Below are positions 16,031-26,662 of a stretch of DNA of 64,000 nucleotides, one piece after another. Numbering within the stretch: the first letter of the stretch is position 1; each line of letters begins with the position of its first letter. The notes beneath the pieces were generated by a model. That model worked only from the letters and a program-made list of their open reading frames with translations. It had not been told where the DNA came from and did no database searches. The translations under genes were made by a program, and so were the position numbers. The stretch covers positions 52,634 through 116,633 of the forward strand of contig NZ_LR734878.1 of assembly GCF_900010725.2 (NCBI RefSeq). The letters run 5' to 3'. This stretch comes from Planktothrix serta PCC 8927. Its GTDB lineage: Bacteria > Cyanobacteriota > Cyanobacteriia > Cyanobacteriales > Microcoleaceae.

Positions 16031-17797
16031 ATGAAAATCTCATTAAGGCAACTTCTCTTTGTTGGATTTGTGTCAACCTTCACAGTTACGCTAACTGAAC
16101 GTTCAACTGTTGCATTTACTCTTGTACCTGCACAACCAGGCGCTACTTCTAATTGGAGACCAGTTTCACCCTACCTTATACAAGATAATTTGGGCAACTT
16201 CTATGAAGGTAGTACAGAAGTAGATACTAGATTATGGATGCAGCCTATATCTCCAGGAGGAACTGGGACATTTAAGATCACGCTTGGTCTCTGGGCAACT
16301 GCCTCTGAAAGAGGATTTTTTGGGTGGAATTTTCAGCCAGCAGAGCAGGAATTAAAAGGTAGCTTTGATATCGTAAATTATCTCGCCTGCGGTTATAGCG
16401 TACTTTGTGGTATTGAAAACCCAGGGGAACCTGATCCCAGGGATAATGGAGTTGGCGCTACTTTTTATTTAAAGTATCGTCCAGCACCTGATGACCCTCA
16501 ACCTGGACAACAAGGTAGACAACTCCATTGGATTCAAATGGTACGAGCTAACTACGGTGTAGGTTTCCCAGGTGGCCCTATTTTACCTGGTCTTCCGTTC
16601 ATTGACAATTTGGCGAAAAGGGACGATCCATACTACGATACTGCGGCGTTTCCCGGTGAAGCAGGCGAAGACTTTTTTATGGACAGACCTTATAGCCCCG
16701 GTGAAATAGCAGCTTTATCAGAGAATTATTTCGAGGCAGAACTTTACCTAGTTGAGGAGACCACACCTGTAGGAAATCCGGTAAGGGAAGTCACAATTTA
16801 TAATGGCATCAAATGGGGCTGGATAAATAAAATCTCCCCTATCTGTCCAAATAATACTATTAAATTTAACGGAGTCTGCCTTCCTCCTCAACCCACCCAA
16901 ACATTTTCCGGCACTCTCACCGCCGGCTTCAACGAAAACCAACATCAAATCAACGGCTTAACTCCAGGAAACTACTTTTATGCCTGGACTAAAAATGACC
17001 TGCCCTCAAATCAATGCAATCCCAACACCTACTTAACTACATACAACAACAATAGCTCTTGGGATGACGACGACAGCAGTTTAGTCGGAGACGGCTTCGC
17101 TTCTGCACTCGCAGGTATCGTAGCCGATGACGGTACTATTAATCTAAGTGTCCGTGCAGCCAATCCAGGGGGTCGCGGAGAAGACAGCGGCGACTACGAA
17201 CTTTATACCACAGTCTACGACTCTAACTCTGCCCCACCAGAGATCATCGTCGGAAGCAGTGGAGGTGGGGGAGTCGTCTTTCCAAGACCCCGGCCAGGTG
17301 GAACCCAACAAAATCCCATCCTACCCACCAGCAGTAGTTCTGGGGGTTGGCAAATCTTCAACAACGTACCCGGTTGTCGGTGGTATGACCCCCACACCAC
17401 CTACGGTTTTGAATTTCAAGCCTTAGAAAATACCTTATTTACCGAAATTCTCGACTTCCCAGTGGGTCAGGACAACCGCTTCACTGTCTCGGTCGCAGAC
17501 ACTATTCTGGGAGAATTCAGTCCTGGAGATCGCCTCAATTTTGTCTCTCTATTCGGTGCAGGAGTTTCTAATTTTAGAATTACCGATATCGATCCCTTAA
17601 TTGGTAATACAAAAGAAACTGCTTTTCCCATTCAGTTGGCATTCAATCAGCAAGTCGGCAGCTTCCAAATGCGTGCCATTGAAGAAACACCATCACCAAA
17701 GGAGATACCCGAACCTAAAGCAATTGTGGGTTTATTCATGTTGGGGGGATGGGGGATCTTTCAATGGCGAAAAATTCAGCAGGACAAAGAGCCATGA
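16031..17797 (+). CDS. PEP-CTERM-anchored secreted protein
   Basis: About 588 residues. An N-terminal signal peptide (MKISLRQLLFVGFVSTFTVT) and a C-terminal PEP-CTERM sorting tag (IPEPKAIVGLFMLGGWGIF followed by QWRK) mark it as an exported protein processed by an exosortase. The middle contains a pre-peptidase-like beta region (FSGTLTAGFNENQHQINGLT...) and a Gly/Pro linker near residue 420. Such tags are linked to extracellular polysaccharide production. The ATG at 16031 is preferred to a TTG at 16007 that overlaps the previous gene. No exosortase gene is in the window. The next gene starts inside its stop codon (ATGA overlap), implying translational coupling. Confidence 0.7.
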   Translation: MKISLRQLLFVGFVSTFTVTLTERSTVAFTLVPAQPGATSNWRPVSPYLIQDNLGNFYEGSTEVDTRLWMQPISPGGTGTFKITLGLWATASERGFFGWNFQPAEQELKGSFDIVNYLACGYSVLCGIENPGEPDPRDNGVGATFYLKYRPAPDDPQPGQQGRQLHWIQMVRANYGVGFPGGPILPGLPFIDNLAKRDDPYYDTAAFPGEAGEDFFMDRPYSPGEIAALSENYFEAELYLVEETTPVGNPVREVTIYNGIKWGWINKISPICPNNTIKFNGVCLPPQPTQTFSGTLTAGFNENQHQINGLTPGNYFYAWTKNDLPSNQCNPNTYLTTYNNNSSWDDDDSSLVGDGFASALAGIVADDGTINLSVRAANPGGRGEDSGDYELYTTVYDSNSAPPEIIVGSSGGGGVVFPRPRPGGTQQNPILPTSSSSGGWQIFNNVPGCRWYDPHTTYGFEFQALENTLFTEILDFPVGQDNRFTVSVADTILGEFSPGDRLNFVSLFGAGVSNFRITDIDPLIGNTKETAFPIQLAFNQQVGSFQMRAIEETPSPKEIPEPKAIVGLFMLGGWGIFQWRKIQQDKEP

Positions 17798-19143
17798 AAC
17801 ATCTCTATACTTTGTTGTTGGCTCTGAGTCTGATTCTGATTAATCCTTGGGGTGATAATCGAGGCGAAATCTGGACTTATCCCAAAGTTTTCGCGGTTCT
17901 ACTGATAACGCTATTAAATCTTTCAATTCTCTGGACAGAAAGACTTGATTTAACGATTCCCAAAAACTGGAAAATTAGCAAATTGCTCTGGGAAATCTTT
18001 CTAGGTATTGGGTTACTTTCAACTCTGTTTAGTCCTTTTCCGCTTCGTTCCCTATTCGGTCAGAATGAGATGGGTGATGGATGGCTGTATTGGTTGCTGA
18101 TTGCTGTATTTACCCTCAGCAATACCCTGGTGTTAAGACATAAATCCTCAATTCTGCGTTTCCAAATTAACGGTTTAATCATTGGTGGAGTTATTATAGC
18201 TCTCAGTATTTTTCCTCAAGTTATTAACTGGAAAATTGACTATACAGCCACATCAGGTCAACTTTTACAAAACAATATTTTAGCTAGTACAATTTTCCAA
18301 ACCCATCAACCGATTGGTTTGTATTCCCATCGGGGACACGCTGCATTTGTGTTAGCAGCAGTGGCGGTATTAGCAGTCACCTGTTGGCAGAAAAGATGGC
18401 TCAGTCATCGCAGATTAGCAATTTCTCTCATCCCCATTATTTTAGCTTTATTGTGTACTCAAAACCGATCCGCTTTATTAGCTTTAATCGGAACAGTGAT
18501 TTACCAACTCGGACGCAAATCTTATCAATTCTTAATTCCGGCTGTCCTAGTTGGTTTGCTAGTCATTGGTATGAATACAAGTACCCGTAAAATCGAGAAT
18601 CTACCTTTAATCAAACAAGTTACATCAGGCCGTATTTATTTAGGGCAGCTATCAGGAGCGGGAATTGTTCAGCGTCCTCTATTGGGATGGGGAATGAATG
18701 GTTTTGGAATTGCTTATCCCTATATTTTCAATCCTAAGTGGAAACCGAGAATTGTTCATCTGGGTGATTTTAGTTTTGATTATGTGAATAAAAAAGGCGT
18801 AATTGACAGAAAAGCGATCGCATCCCATAAAGCTCACAATTTAATTTTAGATAGCTGTTTATCGGTTGGTATTTTGGGGATGGCGTGCTATTTGGGACTG
18901 TTTGGTTTTAGCTTATGGCAAGTTATGCAGTCACCTTACCGTGGAATGGAAGCCATGGCAATCTGTTATTTAATTTTTACTCTAACCTGGTTTGAATGTG
19001 CCCAATTTACCCATGTATTCTGGTGGGTGCTCAGTCTGTGGGGAGCTTCCTACTTTCAAAACTGCTCGAAGTCTTTCAACCCATCGCTTGAAGAATTTAC
19101 ACCCATAGAACCCCCAATTGAAAAAAGATTGTTGGGATATTAA
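17794..19143 (+). CDS. O-antigen ligase / polymerase-like membrane protein (Wzy family)
   Basis: About 449 residues with 10-12 hydrophobic helices. A Wzy_C-like periplasmic loop region contains QNRSALLALIG and the conserved HKAHNLILDSCLSVGILG block. The family joins or polymerises lipid-linked oligosaccharides at the outer face of the cytoplasmic membrane. The ATG at 17794 overlaps the stop of the PEP-CTERM gene (ATGA), and AGGA lies about ten bases upstream, so the two proteins are probably made together. An upstream frame start at 17749 lies inside the previous gene. Ligase and polymerase cannot be separated by sequence; in this setting it may handle the glycan of a surface or exopolysaccharide protein. 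Confidence 0.78.
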   Translation: MKHLYTLLLALSLILINPWGDNRGEIWTYPKVFAVLLITLLNLSILWTERLDLTIPKNWKISKLLWEIFLGIGLLSTLFSPFPLRSLFGQNEMGDGWLYWLLIAVFTLSNTLVLRHKSSILRFQINGLIIGGVIIALSIFPQVINWKIDYTATSGQLLQNNILASTIFQTHQPIGLYSHRGHAAFVLAAVAVLAVTCWQKRWLSHRRLAISLIPIILALLCTQNRSALLALIGTVIYQLGRKSYQFLIPAVLVGLLVIGMNTSTRKIENLPLIKQVTSGRIYLGQLSGAGIVQRPLLGWGMNGFGIAYPYIFNPKWKPRIVHLGDFSFDYVNKKGVIDRKAIASHKAHNLILDSCLSVGILGMACYLGLFGFSLWQVMQSPYRGMEAMAICYLIFTLTWFECAQFTHVFWWVLSLWGASYFQNCSKSFNPSLEEFTPIEPPIEKRLLGY

Positions 19144-19152
19144 AAAAAAAAT

Positions 19153-19193
19153 GCGGTCGATGAATGATTTTATCAAGTAGCGACCGCTTTTTC
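19153..19193. terminator. Bidirectional terminator between wzy-like gene and hetR
   Basis: GCGGTCG (19153-19159) pairs with CGACCGC (19181-19187) around a 21-base AT-rich loop. An A-run precedes and a T-run follows, so it can end transcription from both convergent genes. Confidence 0.8.
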
Positions 19194-19249
19194 TTTACTC
19201 TTTCTGACCCGACGCATGAAACAGCCCTATCCCCTGCTTACCCTGCTTT

Positions 19250-20762
<1,513 letters not shown>

Positions 20763-21143
20763 TTAAGAACGATTCATCTGACTGGCCATATCTGTAAACA
20801 TTGCCATACTTGGCCCTGGGCCACGACGGGTGGTTGTGGGTTGGGGCATTAAATAGTCTGTCGCAAAGGTCATTCCGGCGGGTGTTTTTACCTGTCCGGG
20901 GTTGATGGATGCAGGTTCCTTCGCGGGTGCGGGTTTAGGAGCAGGGGGAGCAACGGCCGTGGTCTGGGGTTGCGCTACTGGAGAGGCTTTAGCTTTGGCA
21001 GCTTTAGCTTTGGCTGGTTTTACTGATTCCGTTTCCGCTTGAGGTGCGGGTTTAGACTCGGCTTGAGGTGCTTGAGCATCTTTAGAATCGCCAAACTCTA
21101 CAACATATTCAGCTTTTTTAGAACCAAAAAGTTTATTTAACAT
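20763..21143 (-). CDS. Conserved cyanobacterial protein with Ala/Pro/Lys-rich linker
   Basis: A protein of 126 residues in three parts: a short conserved N-terminus (MLNKLFGSKKAEYVVEF), a low-complexity Ala/Pro/Lys/Gln linker (about 22-85), and a conserved C-terminus with FATDYLMPQPTTTRRGPGPS and MAMFTDMASQMN. I recall proteins of this layout being widespread in cyanobacteria without known function; that is memory, not a search. It has no signal peptide or membrane helix. Two conserved ends joined by a disordered linker suggest an adaptor that holds two partners. It lies upstream of hetR but is separated by about 600 bases and a likely terminator. Confidence 0.6.
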   Translation of the reverse strand: MLNKLFGSKKAEYVVEFGDSKDAQAPQAESKPAPQAETESVKPAKAKAAKAKASPVAQPQTTAVAPPAPKPAPAKEPASINPGQVKTPAGMTFATDYLMPQPTTTRRGPGPSMAMFTDMASQMNRS

Positions 21144-21359
21144 TATGCTTACTCCGTCCGTATTTTTAACAAATTTAAAGCTTTAGCCCTAACGATAGAT
21201 TAAGGAACAATGAAAGATTTGTCTATAAAATTTTACATTTCGTAATATTTTTCTCAACATAACCCCCAATATTGGGAATTTTTTAGCACAATCTCCTCAA
21301 ATCTTTTCATTTGTTTACAGATTTCTCAGAATGACGGTTGACTGTTGACGGTTGATTGT

Positions 21360-21387
21360 GTAGAGACGTGCCATGGCACGTCTTTAC
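21360..21387. repeat. Dispersed palindrome, second variant
   Basis: Arms GTAGAGACGTGCCA and TGGCACGTCTTTAC form a 28-base near-perfect palindrome, related to the one at 2709-2736. It lies inside the longest possible frame of the lipase gene, which argues that the lipase starts downstream of it. Confidence 0.75.
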
Positions 21388-21515
21388 TGAATGTTGAGGT
21401 GTTGACACCCGAAACCCGACAAATAACACCCAATTTCTTGAGTGTCATACAAAGTCAATCAACCATGGGCTGTGATAGTCTAAGTTGGAACCAGATTAAT
21501 CCAGCATTGATTCTG

Positions 21516-22166
21516 ATGAATAACAGCACCCTTCGCAATCCGGTTTTATTGATTCACGGTATTTTTGATACCAAAGCTATTTTTAAGACCATGACGGCCT
21601 ATCTAACTCAACGGGGATGGAACGTTCATAGTTTGAATTTAATTCCTAATGATGGTCGATTAGGATTAGAAGTATTAGCCAAACAAGTTGCAGATTATGT
21701 GGCTCAAACATTCCCCTCCCAACAACCCATTGATTTAATCGGGTTTAGTATGGGGGGAATTATCACTCGCTATTATCTGCAACGGCTAGGGGGAATTGAA
21801 CGAGTCCAACGTTTAATCACGATTTCCTCCCCTCATCATGGCACTGTAACGGGATACCTTTACCCCACATTAGCCGCATCTCAAATGCGTTCCAACAGTC
21901 CGTTTTTACAAAACTTAAATCAGGATATAGAAGTTTTAGACCGAATTAATTTTACCTCAATTTGGACACCCTATGATGGCATGATTGTCCCGGCTCAAAG
22001 TTCTCATCTACCCATCGGTCAAGAATTCACCGTTAATGTTCTGGTTCATGCTTGGATGGTGAATGATCTAAAATGTTTAGTTCGGGTAGAAGAAGCTTTA
22101 AATACCCCTGTAAAAACCCTTCCGAGTCCGGTATCACCCGCTATGATTTCAAATCATAACGGGTAA
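21516..22166 (+). CDS. Alpha/beta hydrolase, lipase-like
   Basis: A hydrolase of about 216 residues similar to bacterial class I triacylglycerol lipases. Visible are the oxyanion-hole strand VLLIHGIFDT, the nucleophile elbow IGFSMGGIITRYY (G-x-S-x-G), the acid in WTPYDGMIVPAQS, and the histidine in VLVHAWM. A natural substrate is not evident; esterase on acyl lipids is the usual inference. The frame is open from 21345, but its first codons read through the palindrome at 21360-21387; ATG 21516 (reading MNNSTLRNPVLLIHG) gives the usual short N-terminus, and 21465 is an alternative. No good Shine-Dalgarno marks either. No signal peptide, so it is probably cytoplasmic. Confidence 0.78.
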   Translation: MNNSTLRNPVLLIHGIFDTKAIFKTMTAYLTQRGWNVHSLNLIPNDGRLGLEVLAKQVADYVAQTFPSQQPIDLIGFSMGGIITRYYLQRLGGIERVQRLITISSPHHGTVTGYLYPTLAASQMRSNSPFLQNLNQDIEVLDRINFTSIWTPYDGMIVPAQSSHLPIGQEFTVNVLVHAWMVNDLKCLVRVEEALNTPVKTLPSPVSPAMISNHNG

Positions 22167-22177
22167 CAAACAACAAT

Positions 22178-22606
22178 TTAAGCGTCTCCGACTTGGGCGT
22201 ATTCGTTACAACCGAACACCGCTTCGGGATAACAATAGTATTTGAACTCTAAAAGATTCTGAAAGGGATCTTCTAAGAAAAATGTGCGGTGTTCCGTGGG
22301 TAAGCTGGGAAAACGTCGTTTAGGTTGTTGGTAAAATTTGAGGTGGTTTTGTTGGGCACGGTTTAACAGGGTTTCCCAGTCGGCTTCGGAGGTAAAGACT
22401 AACCCAAAATGTCGGGGATAAATCCCGTTTTGGGGTGTTAGGGGTTCTTTGCTGACATGGGCAACAATTTGATGGCCATAAAGGTTCATAATCATAGAAT
22501 TGGCGGTTTCTCGCCCCAGTTCACAGCCTAACCCTTCTCCATAAAAGGCTTTGGTTTCTTCAATATTGTTCACGGGAAAGGCAAGATGGAATAAAGTTTT
22601 GTTCAT
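22178..22606 (-). CDS. VOC-family (glyoxalase/dioxygenase fold) protein
   Basis: A vicinal-oxygen-chelate fold protein of about 142 residues: MNKTLFHLAFPVNNIEETKA, HQIVAHVS, RHFGLVFTSEADWETLL, and RTFFLEDPFQNLLEFKYY. The pattern of His and Glu residues in two beta-alpha-beta-beta-beta modules fits metal binding. Family members include glyoxalases, dioxygenases and antibiotic-binding proteins, and the substrate cannot be told. The start at 22606 avoids overlap with the divergent gene at 22625; an upstream ATG at 22633 would overlap it. Confidence 0.82.
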   Translation of the reverse strand: MNKTLFHLAFPVNNIEETKAFYGEGLGCELGRETANSMIMNLYGHQIVAHVSKEPLTPQNGIYPRHFGLVFTSEADWETLLNRAQQNHLKFYQQPKRRFPSLPTEHRTFFLEDPFQNLLEFKYYCYPEAVFGCNEYAQVGDA

Positions 22607-22624
22607 CGTTTTGAGATCCAGATC

Positions 22625-23404
22625 ATGATTCATGAATTAGTGTGGCTTAATCCTTGGCTATTTGCGATCGCTTTAAATACAGTTTTAATTAGTATAGGGA
22701 TACTTTTAGCCAAAAAGTTATTAACAACCGCCGGATGGCTTCATGCTTGGCTATTGGGGGTGTTAATTTGGGGGTGTTTAGGTTGGCAAGGTTATGTGAT
22801 TGTTGTATTTTATTTTTTAGTGGGTTCGGGTGTGACTCGGATTGGAAAGGCCCAAAAGGAAGCGGCTGGAATTGCGGAAAAACGAGGAGGTGCTAGAGGG
22901 CCAGAAAATGTCTGGGGTTCGGCGTTAACAGGAATGTTATGTGGGTTAGGGGTATTTTTCCTCCAGAGGGTTTTTCCTGATGCGGTTGAAATCCTATCCT
23001 GGATTCCGTTATTATTATTAGGGTATGTTGCTAGTTTTAGTACCAAATTATCTGATACCTGTGGGAGTGAAATTGGCAAAGCTTATGGGAAAAGTACGTT
23101 TTTAATTACGACCTTAAAACCTGTTCCTAAAGGTACAGAAGGGGCGGTAAGTTTAGAAGGGACATTAGCAGGTGTTTTCGCTTCTATTCTGGTTTCTGTT
23201 TTGGGTTGGAGCCTAGGTTTAATTGATGTTTGGGGGATTCTTTGGTGTGTGATTGCGGCGTTTATTGCGACTAATTTAGAAAGTGTGATTGGGGCAACAT
23301 TACAAACAAAGTTTAGATGGTTAACGAATGAAATTGTGAATTTTATTAATACTTTAATGGGTGCGATCGCTGCTATTATTTTCGCATATCTTTGGCAACT
23401 TTGA
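22625..23404 (+). CDS. DUF92 / TIGR00297 membrane protein, phytyl-phosphate kinase-like (VTE6)
   Basis: A protein of 259 residues with about six to eight membrane helices. The conserved DUF92 sequences EKRGGARGPENVWGSALTGM and FSTKLSDTCGSEIGKAYGK are present. Plant and Synechocystis members (VTE6) phosphorylate phytyl phosphate to phytyl diphosphate, salvaging phytol from chlorophyll for tocopherol or phylloquinone. The reaction here is inferred from the family. It is divergent from the VOC gene (starts 19 bases apart) and convergent with sppA, with a GC-rich hairpin (23429-23447) between. Confidence 0.85.
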   Translation: MIHELVWLNPWLFAIALNTVLISIGILLAKKLLTTAGWLHAWLLGVLIWGCLGWQGYVIVVFYFLVGSGVTRIGKAQKEAAGIAEKRGGARGPENVWGSALTGMLCGLGVFFLQRVFPDAVEILSWIPLLLLGYVASFSTKLSDTCGSEIGKAYGKSTFLITTLKPVPKGTEGAVSLEGTLAGVFASILVSVLGWSLGLIDVWGILWCVIAAFIATNLESVIGATLQTKFRWLTNEIVNFINTLMGAIAAIIFAYLWQL

Positions 23405-23428
23405 TCACGGATTTAAACGGATTTGTAG

Positions 23429-23447
23429 GGGCGGGGTTTCCCCGCCC
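23429..23447. terminator. GC-rich stem-loop between convergent genes
   Basis: GGGCGGGG and CCCCGCCC arms with a TTT loop lie between the DUF92 gene and sppA. There is no T-run, so it may be a dispersed GGGGCGGG-type repeat acting as a roadblock. Confidence 0.5.
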
Positions 23448-23455
23448 GTATCCGC

Positions 23456-25279
23456 TTATTCAATTCTTAAATTAAAGGGTAAACGAGTATAAATTCCTTT
23501 GGGATCATTCATCCCTTTGATAATAGATAATTCCTCTTGAAGTCTGAGAAATTCACGAGTTAAAGGATCAAGGGGAGTTGCTGTTACTGTGGTATTTTCT
23601 CCGGCTAAATTCTCTAAAATTCGTTCTTCTAAACTTCGGGGTTTTGGGGCTTCTTGTAATTTCCAATTATCCCCTAAATTGGCTTTTTTAACGGCCGCCG
23701 CGATGGCTGCATCTAAACCTCCAATTTCATCAACTAACCCGATTTCTTTCGCTTGTAAGCCTGACCAAACTCGCCCTTGGGCAATTTCTTGAACTTTATT
23801 TTTGGGTAATTTGCGATGGGTTGCTACGTTGGAAATAAATCGATCATAAATTAAGTTGACAATATTTTGTATTTTTGCTAATTCATCGGGGGTTTTCGGG
23901 CGACTAATTGTTTTAATATCGGCAAATTTACCCGTTTTAACAATATCCCAAGTAATCCCATTTTGATTAGAGATATCTTGAATATTAAATAACAATCCAA
24001 ACACCCCAATTGATCCGGTAATGGTATTGGCTTCGGCAAAAATTTGATCCGCTCCCATTGAAATCCAATATCCCCCAGAAGCTGCAAAATTTCCCATCGA
24101 AACAATCACAGGTTTTTGCTTGCGTATCAGTTCTATTTCTCGTCCAATTACCTCTGATGCAGTGGCGCTTCCCCCTGGACTATTAACCCGGAAAACCACC
24201 GCTTTTACCTTCTCATCTAAGCGAAGTTTTCTTAATTCTTTGGCTAACCGCTCGCTTCCAATTTGAGTTGAGGTTCCTTTTCCATCAACAATTTCACCCT
24301 CAGCATAAACAATGGCGATTTTATTATCACTATTTTTATCCCCACTATTGTTTTTAGCAACTTCGGGTATTTTTGAATAGGAATTGATACTGATTTGACG
24401 AAATTGCTGATCTTTATCTGGGGATTCTTCGGTAATTTTTTTGAAGTTAGTAACCACTTCATCAACATAGGCGACCTTATCTACCAGTTTTGCTTTTAAA
24501 GCTGTATTTGCTAATAGAATCCCTTCGGTATTAGAAAATGCTTGTAACTGTTGGGGGGTAACTTTCCGACTGGGAGCAATTGTTCTTAACCATTCTCCCC
24601 AGAGTTCCCCTAATAATTGTTGGGTTTGTTCTCGACTTTCTGGACTGATTTTTTTTAGTAAAAAAGGTTCAACAGCCGCTTTATATTTCCCGACCCGTGT
24701 AACTTGCACCCCAATGCCATATTTTTCTAATGCACCTGTTAAAAACATGACTTCAGAACTTAACCCTTTAATATCTAAAGAACCTAATGGGTTAACAATT
24801 ACTTGATTGGCAACGGAAGCTAAATAATATTCTGGTGCTGTCCATTCCATATCATAAGCAATAATGGTTTTTCCACTATCTCTAAACCGTTGTAAGGCTT
24901 GGCGAATTTCTTTTAAATTGGCTAATCCTGCGGAGGTGGGACTATTTGTTCCTTGCAAATAAAGGGCGACAATATTATCATCTTGGCTGGCTTGATCAAT
25001 ACTTTGAACTAAGGTTCTTAATTGAATTTCACTGGGACTATTTTCGGATAACAGTTGTTGTAATGCTTCCGAACTGGAGGGGTTAGGGCCAGTATCACTC
25101 ACACTTAAGGATAAATCAAAAACTAATACGGATTTCTCCTTAACTTGTGGCCCTGAATCTTGACTCGCACTCATAATAATTAGGAAAATCAATCCGCCAA
25201 TTCCCATAGTGGTAATCAGAACAAGTCCGATTAAGTTTCCTAATAAACTGGCAAATGTAAACTTGAGAAAATCTTTCAT
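23456..25279 (-). CDS. sppA: Signal peptide peptidase SppA (protease IV, 67K type)
   Basis: A protein of 607 residues with one N-terminal membrane helix (about 9-35) and two tandem SppA domains. This membrane-bound serine protease uses a Ser/Lys dyad to degrade cleaved signal peptides; in cyanobacteria SppA1 also takes part in light-stress phycobilisome degradation. The Lys region is VTRVGKYKAAVEPFLLKK in the first domain, and the Ser is in VSMGNFAASGGYWISMGAD in the second. The length matches the double-domain form. The gene is on the minus strand with fni 73 bases upstream of it or closer, so the two could be co-transcribed. Confidence 0.93.
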   Translation of the reverse strand: MKDFLKFTFASLLGNLIGLVLITTMGIGGLIFLIIMSASQDSGPQVKEKSVLVFDLSLSVSDTGPNPSSSEALQQLLSENSPSEIQLRTLVQSIDQASQDDNIVALYLQGTNSPTSAGLANLKEIRQALQRFRDSGKTIIAYDMEWTAPEYYLASVANQVIVNPLGSLDIKGLSSEVMFLTGALEKYGIGVQVTRVGKYKAAVEPFLLKKISPESREQTQQLLGELWGEWLRTIAPSRKVTPQQLQAFSNTEGILLANTALKAKLVDKVAYVDEVVTNFKKITEESPDKDQQFRQISINSYSKIPEVAKNNSGDKNSDNKIAIVYAEGEIVDGKGTSTQIGSERLAKELRKLRLDEKVKAVVFRVNSPGGSATASEVIGREIELIRKQKPVIVSMGNFAASGGYWISMGADQIFAEANTITGSIGVFGLLFNIQDISNQNGITWDIVKTGKFADIKTISRPKTPDELAKIQNIVNLIYDRFISNVATHRKLPKNKVQEIAQGRVWSGLQAKEIGLVDEIGGLDAAIAAAVKKANLGDNWKLQEAPKPRSLEERILENLAGENTTVTATPLDPLTREFLRLQEELSIIKGMNDPKGIYTRLPFNLRIE

Positions 25280-25351
25280 ATTACGATTAATTAATTATGA
25301 TTAATTTTAGGTTGGGTGTGTGAGCGTTGATGGAGTAGCTGACAGATGGGT

Positions 25352-26389
25352 TTATTTTTTCAGGGTTAATGCTCCTGATGTTTGCAATTGATCGAAGCTG
25401 CGATTATTGGTACAAAAGAGAACGGTAATCAGTTCGGCTTTTAAGATCTCAACTAAAGTATAGACGGCTGCTTCAGATTCCGCAGCAGCTTGTAGAAACG
25501 GCCATGCTAACCCGGCTAAATTTGCACCCAAAGCGATCGCTTTTGCCGCCTCTAAACCATTGCGTAATCCCCCGGAAGCAATTAACGGAATCTCAGGTGA
25601 AATTTCTCGAATATTGCTAATACAATCAGCCGTCGGGATTCCCCAATTGGCAAAGGTTTCTCCGAGGCGACGTTGCAGGGGGTCTTGAGCGCGTTCTCCT
25701 TCAATTTTAGCCCAGGATGTTCCGCCTGCACCTGCAACGTCAATAGCGGCAACTCCGGCTTCTATTAATTGTTTTGCCATCTTGGCATTAATTCCATTTC
25801 CAACTTCTTTGGCAATCACAGGAACGGGAAGTTTAGTACATAATTGTTCTATTTTATGGAGTAATCCTCTAAAATTAGTATCCCCTTCGGTTTGAATACA
25901 TTCTTGTAAGGGATTAAGATGTAAAATTAAGGCATCGGCTGCTAATAAATCAATGGTTTTTAGACATTCTTCTAAACCATATTGATAATTTAACTGCACG
26001 GCTCCTAAATTAGCAAAGAGTAAAATATCAGGCGCGAGCGATCGCACTGCAAAGGTATCTGCAACATCAGGATTTTCTACCGCTACCCGTTGGGAACCCA
26101 CCCCCATAGCAATATTATAATATTGAGCCACAGCCGCTAACCGATCATTAATTAATTTTGCCTGTTGTGTTCCTCCGGTCATGGAGGAAATTAATAACGG
26201 TGCTGCTAATATTTTGCCTAAAAATGATGTGGTGATGTCAATTTCACTCCGGTTTAAATCGGGTAAACAGCAATGGGTAAAATCATAACGTTCTAATCCC
26301 GTTGTTGTTTGTCGAAACTGCACATCTTCTTCTAAGCAAATCCGCAGGTGATCCGCTTTCCGGCTTTCAATTTGATTAGAACCAGTCAT
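25352..26389 (-). CDS. fni: Type 2 isopentenyl-diphosphate isomerase (FMN-dependent)
   Basis: A TIM-barrel enzyme of about 345 residues that interconverts isopentenyl and dimethylallyl diphosphate with FMN and NADPH; it is the cyanobacterial form supplying carotenoid, chlorophyll-phytol and quinone side chains. Motifs are [16 protein letters not shown] (N-terminal), [38 protein letters not shown] and [20 protein letters not shown] (FMN phosphate site). The ATG at 26389 gives the usual N-terminus; an upstream ATG at 26407 adds six residues. A 51-bp tandem repeat separates it from pyrR. Confidence 0.95.
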   Translation of the reverse strand: MTGSNQIESRKADHLRICLEEDVQFRQTTTGLERYDFTHCCLPDLNRSEIDITTSFLGKILAAPLLISSMTGGTQQAKLINDRLAAVAQYYNIAMGVGSQRVAVENPDVADTFAVRSLAPDILLFANLGAVQLNYQYGLEECLKTIDLLAADALILHLNPLQECIQTEGDTNFRGLLHKIEQLCTKLPVPVIAKEVGNGINAKMAKQLIEAGVAAIDVAGAGGTSWAKIEGERAQDPLQRRLGETFANWGIPTADCISNIREISPEIPLIASGGLRNGLEAAKAIALGANLAGLAWPFLQAAAESEAAVYTLVEILKAELITVLFCTNNRSFDQLQTSGALTLKK

Positions 26390-26458
26390 ACAGATATTTC
26401 GTTTCAACAGGACTCAACTTTTAACAGTATCATTTATTTGGGTTGGCTGTTGATGGTT

Positions 26459-26662
26459 GAACGATGGTAATGGTGTGTGCGCTTGTCGCTTACACACCCT
26501 ACACCCTAAGAACGATGGTAATGGTGTGTGCGCTTGTCGCTTACACACCCTACACCCTAAGAACGATGGTAATGGTGTGTGCGCTTGTCGCTTACACACC
26601 CTACACCCTAAGAACGATGGTAATGGTGCGTGCGCTTGTCGCTTACACACCCTACACCCTAA
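26459..26662. repeat. Four tandem copies of a 51-bp repeat, overlapping the pyrR stop codon
   Basis: Units begin GAACGATGGTAATGG at 26459, 26510, 26561 and 26612. The first three look identical and the fourth has GCGTGCG in place of GTGTGCG. Each unit contains GGTGTGT...ACACACC arms, so each can fold into a hairpin. The last copy includes the pyrR stop codon (26659-26661). There are no spacers, so it is not a CRISPR array. Since 51 is divisible by three, the repeat stays open in frame on both strands, creating spurious frames. Confidence 0.9.

Noticed and set aside
26459-26662. CRISPR array
   Set aside because: The units are contiguous without unique spacers; no cas genes are near.
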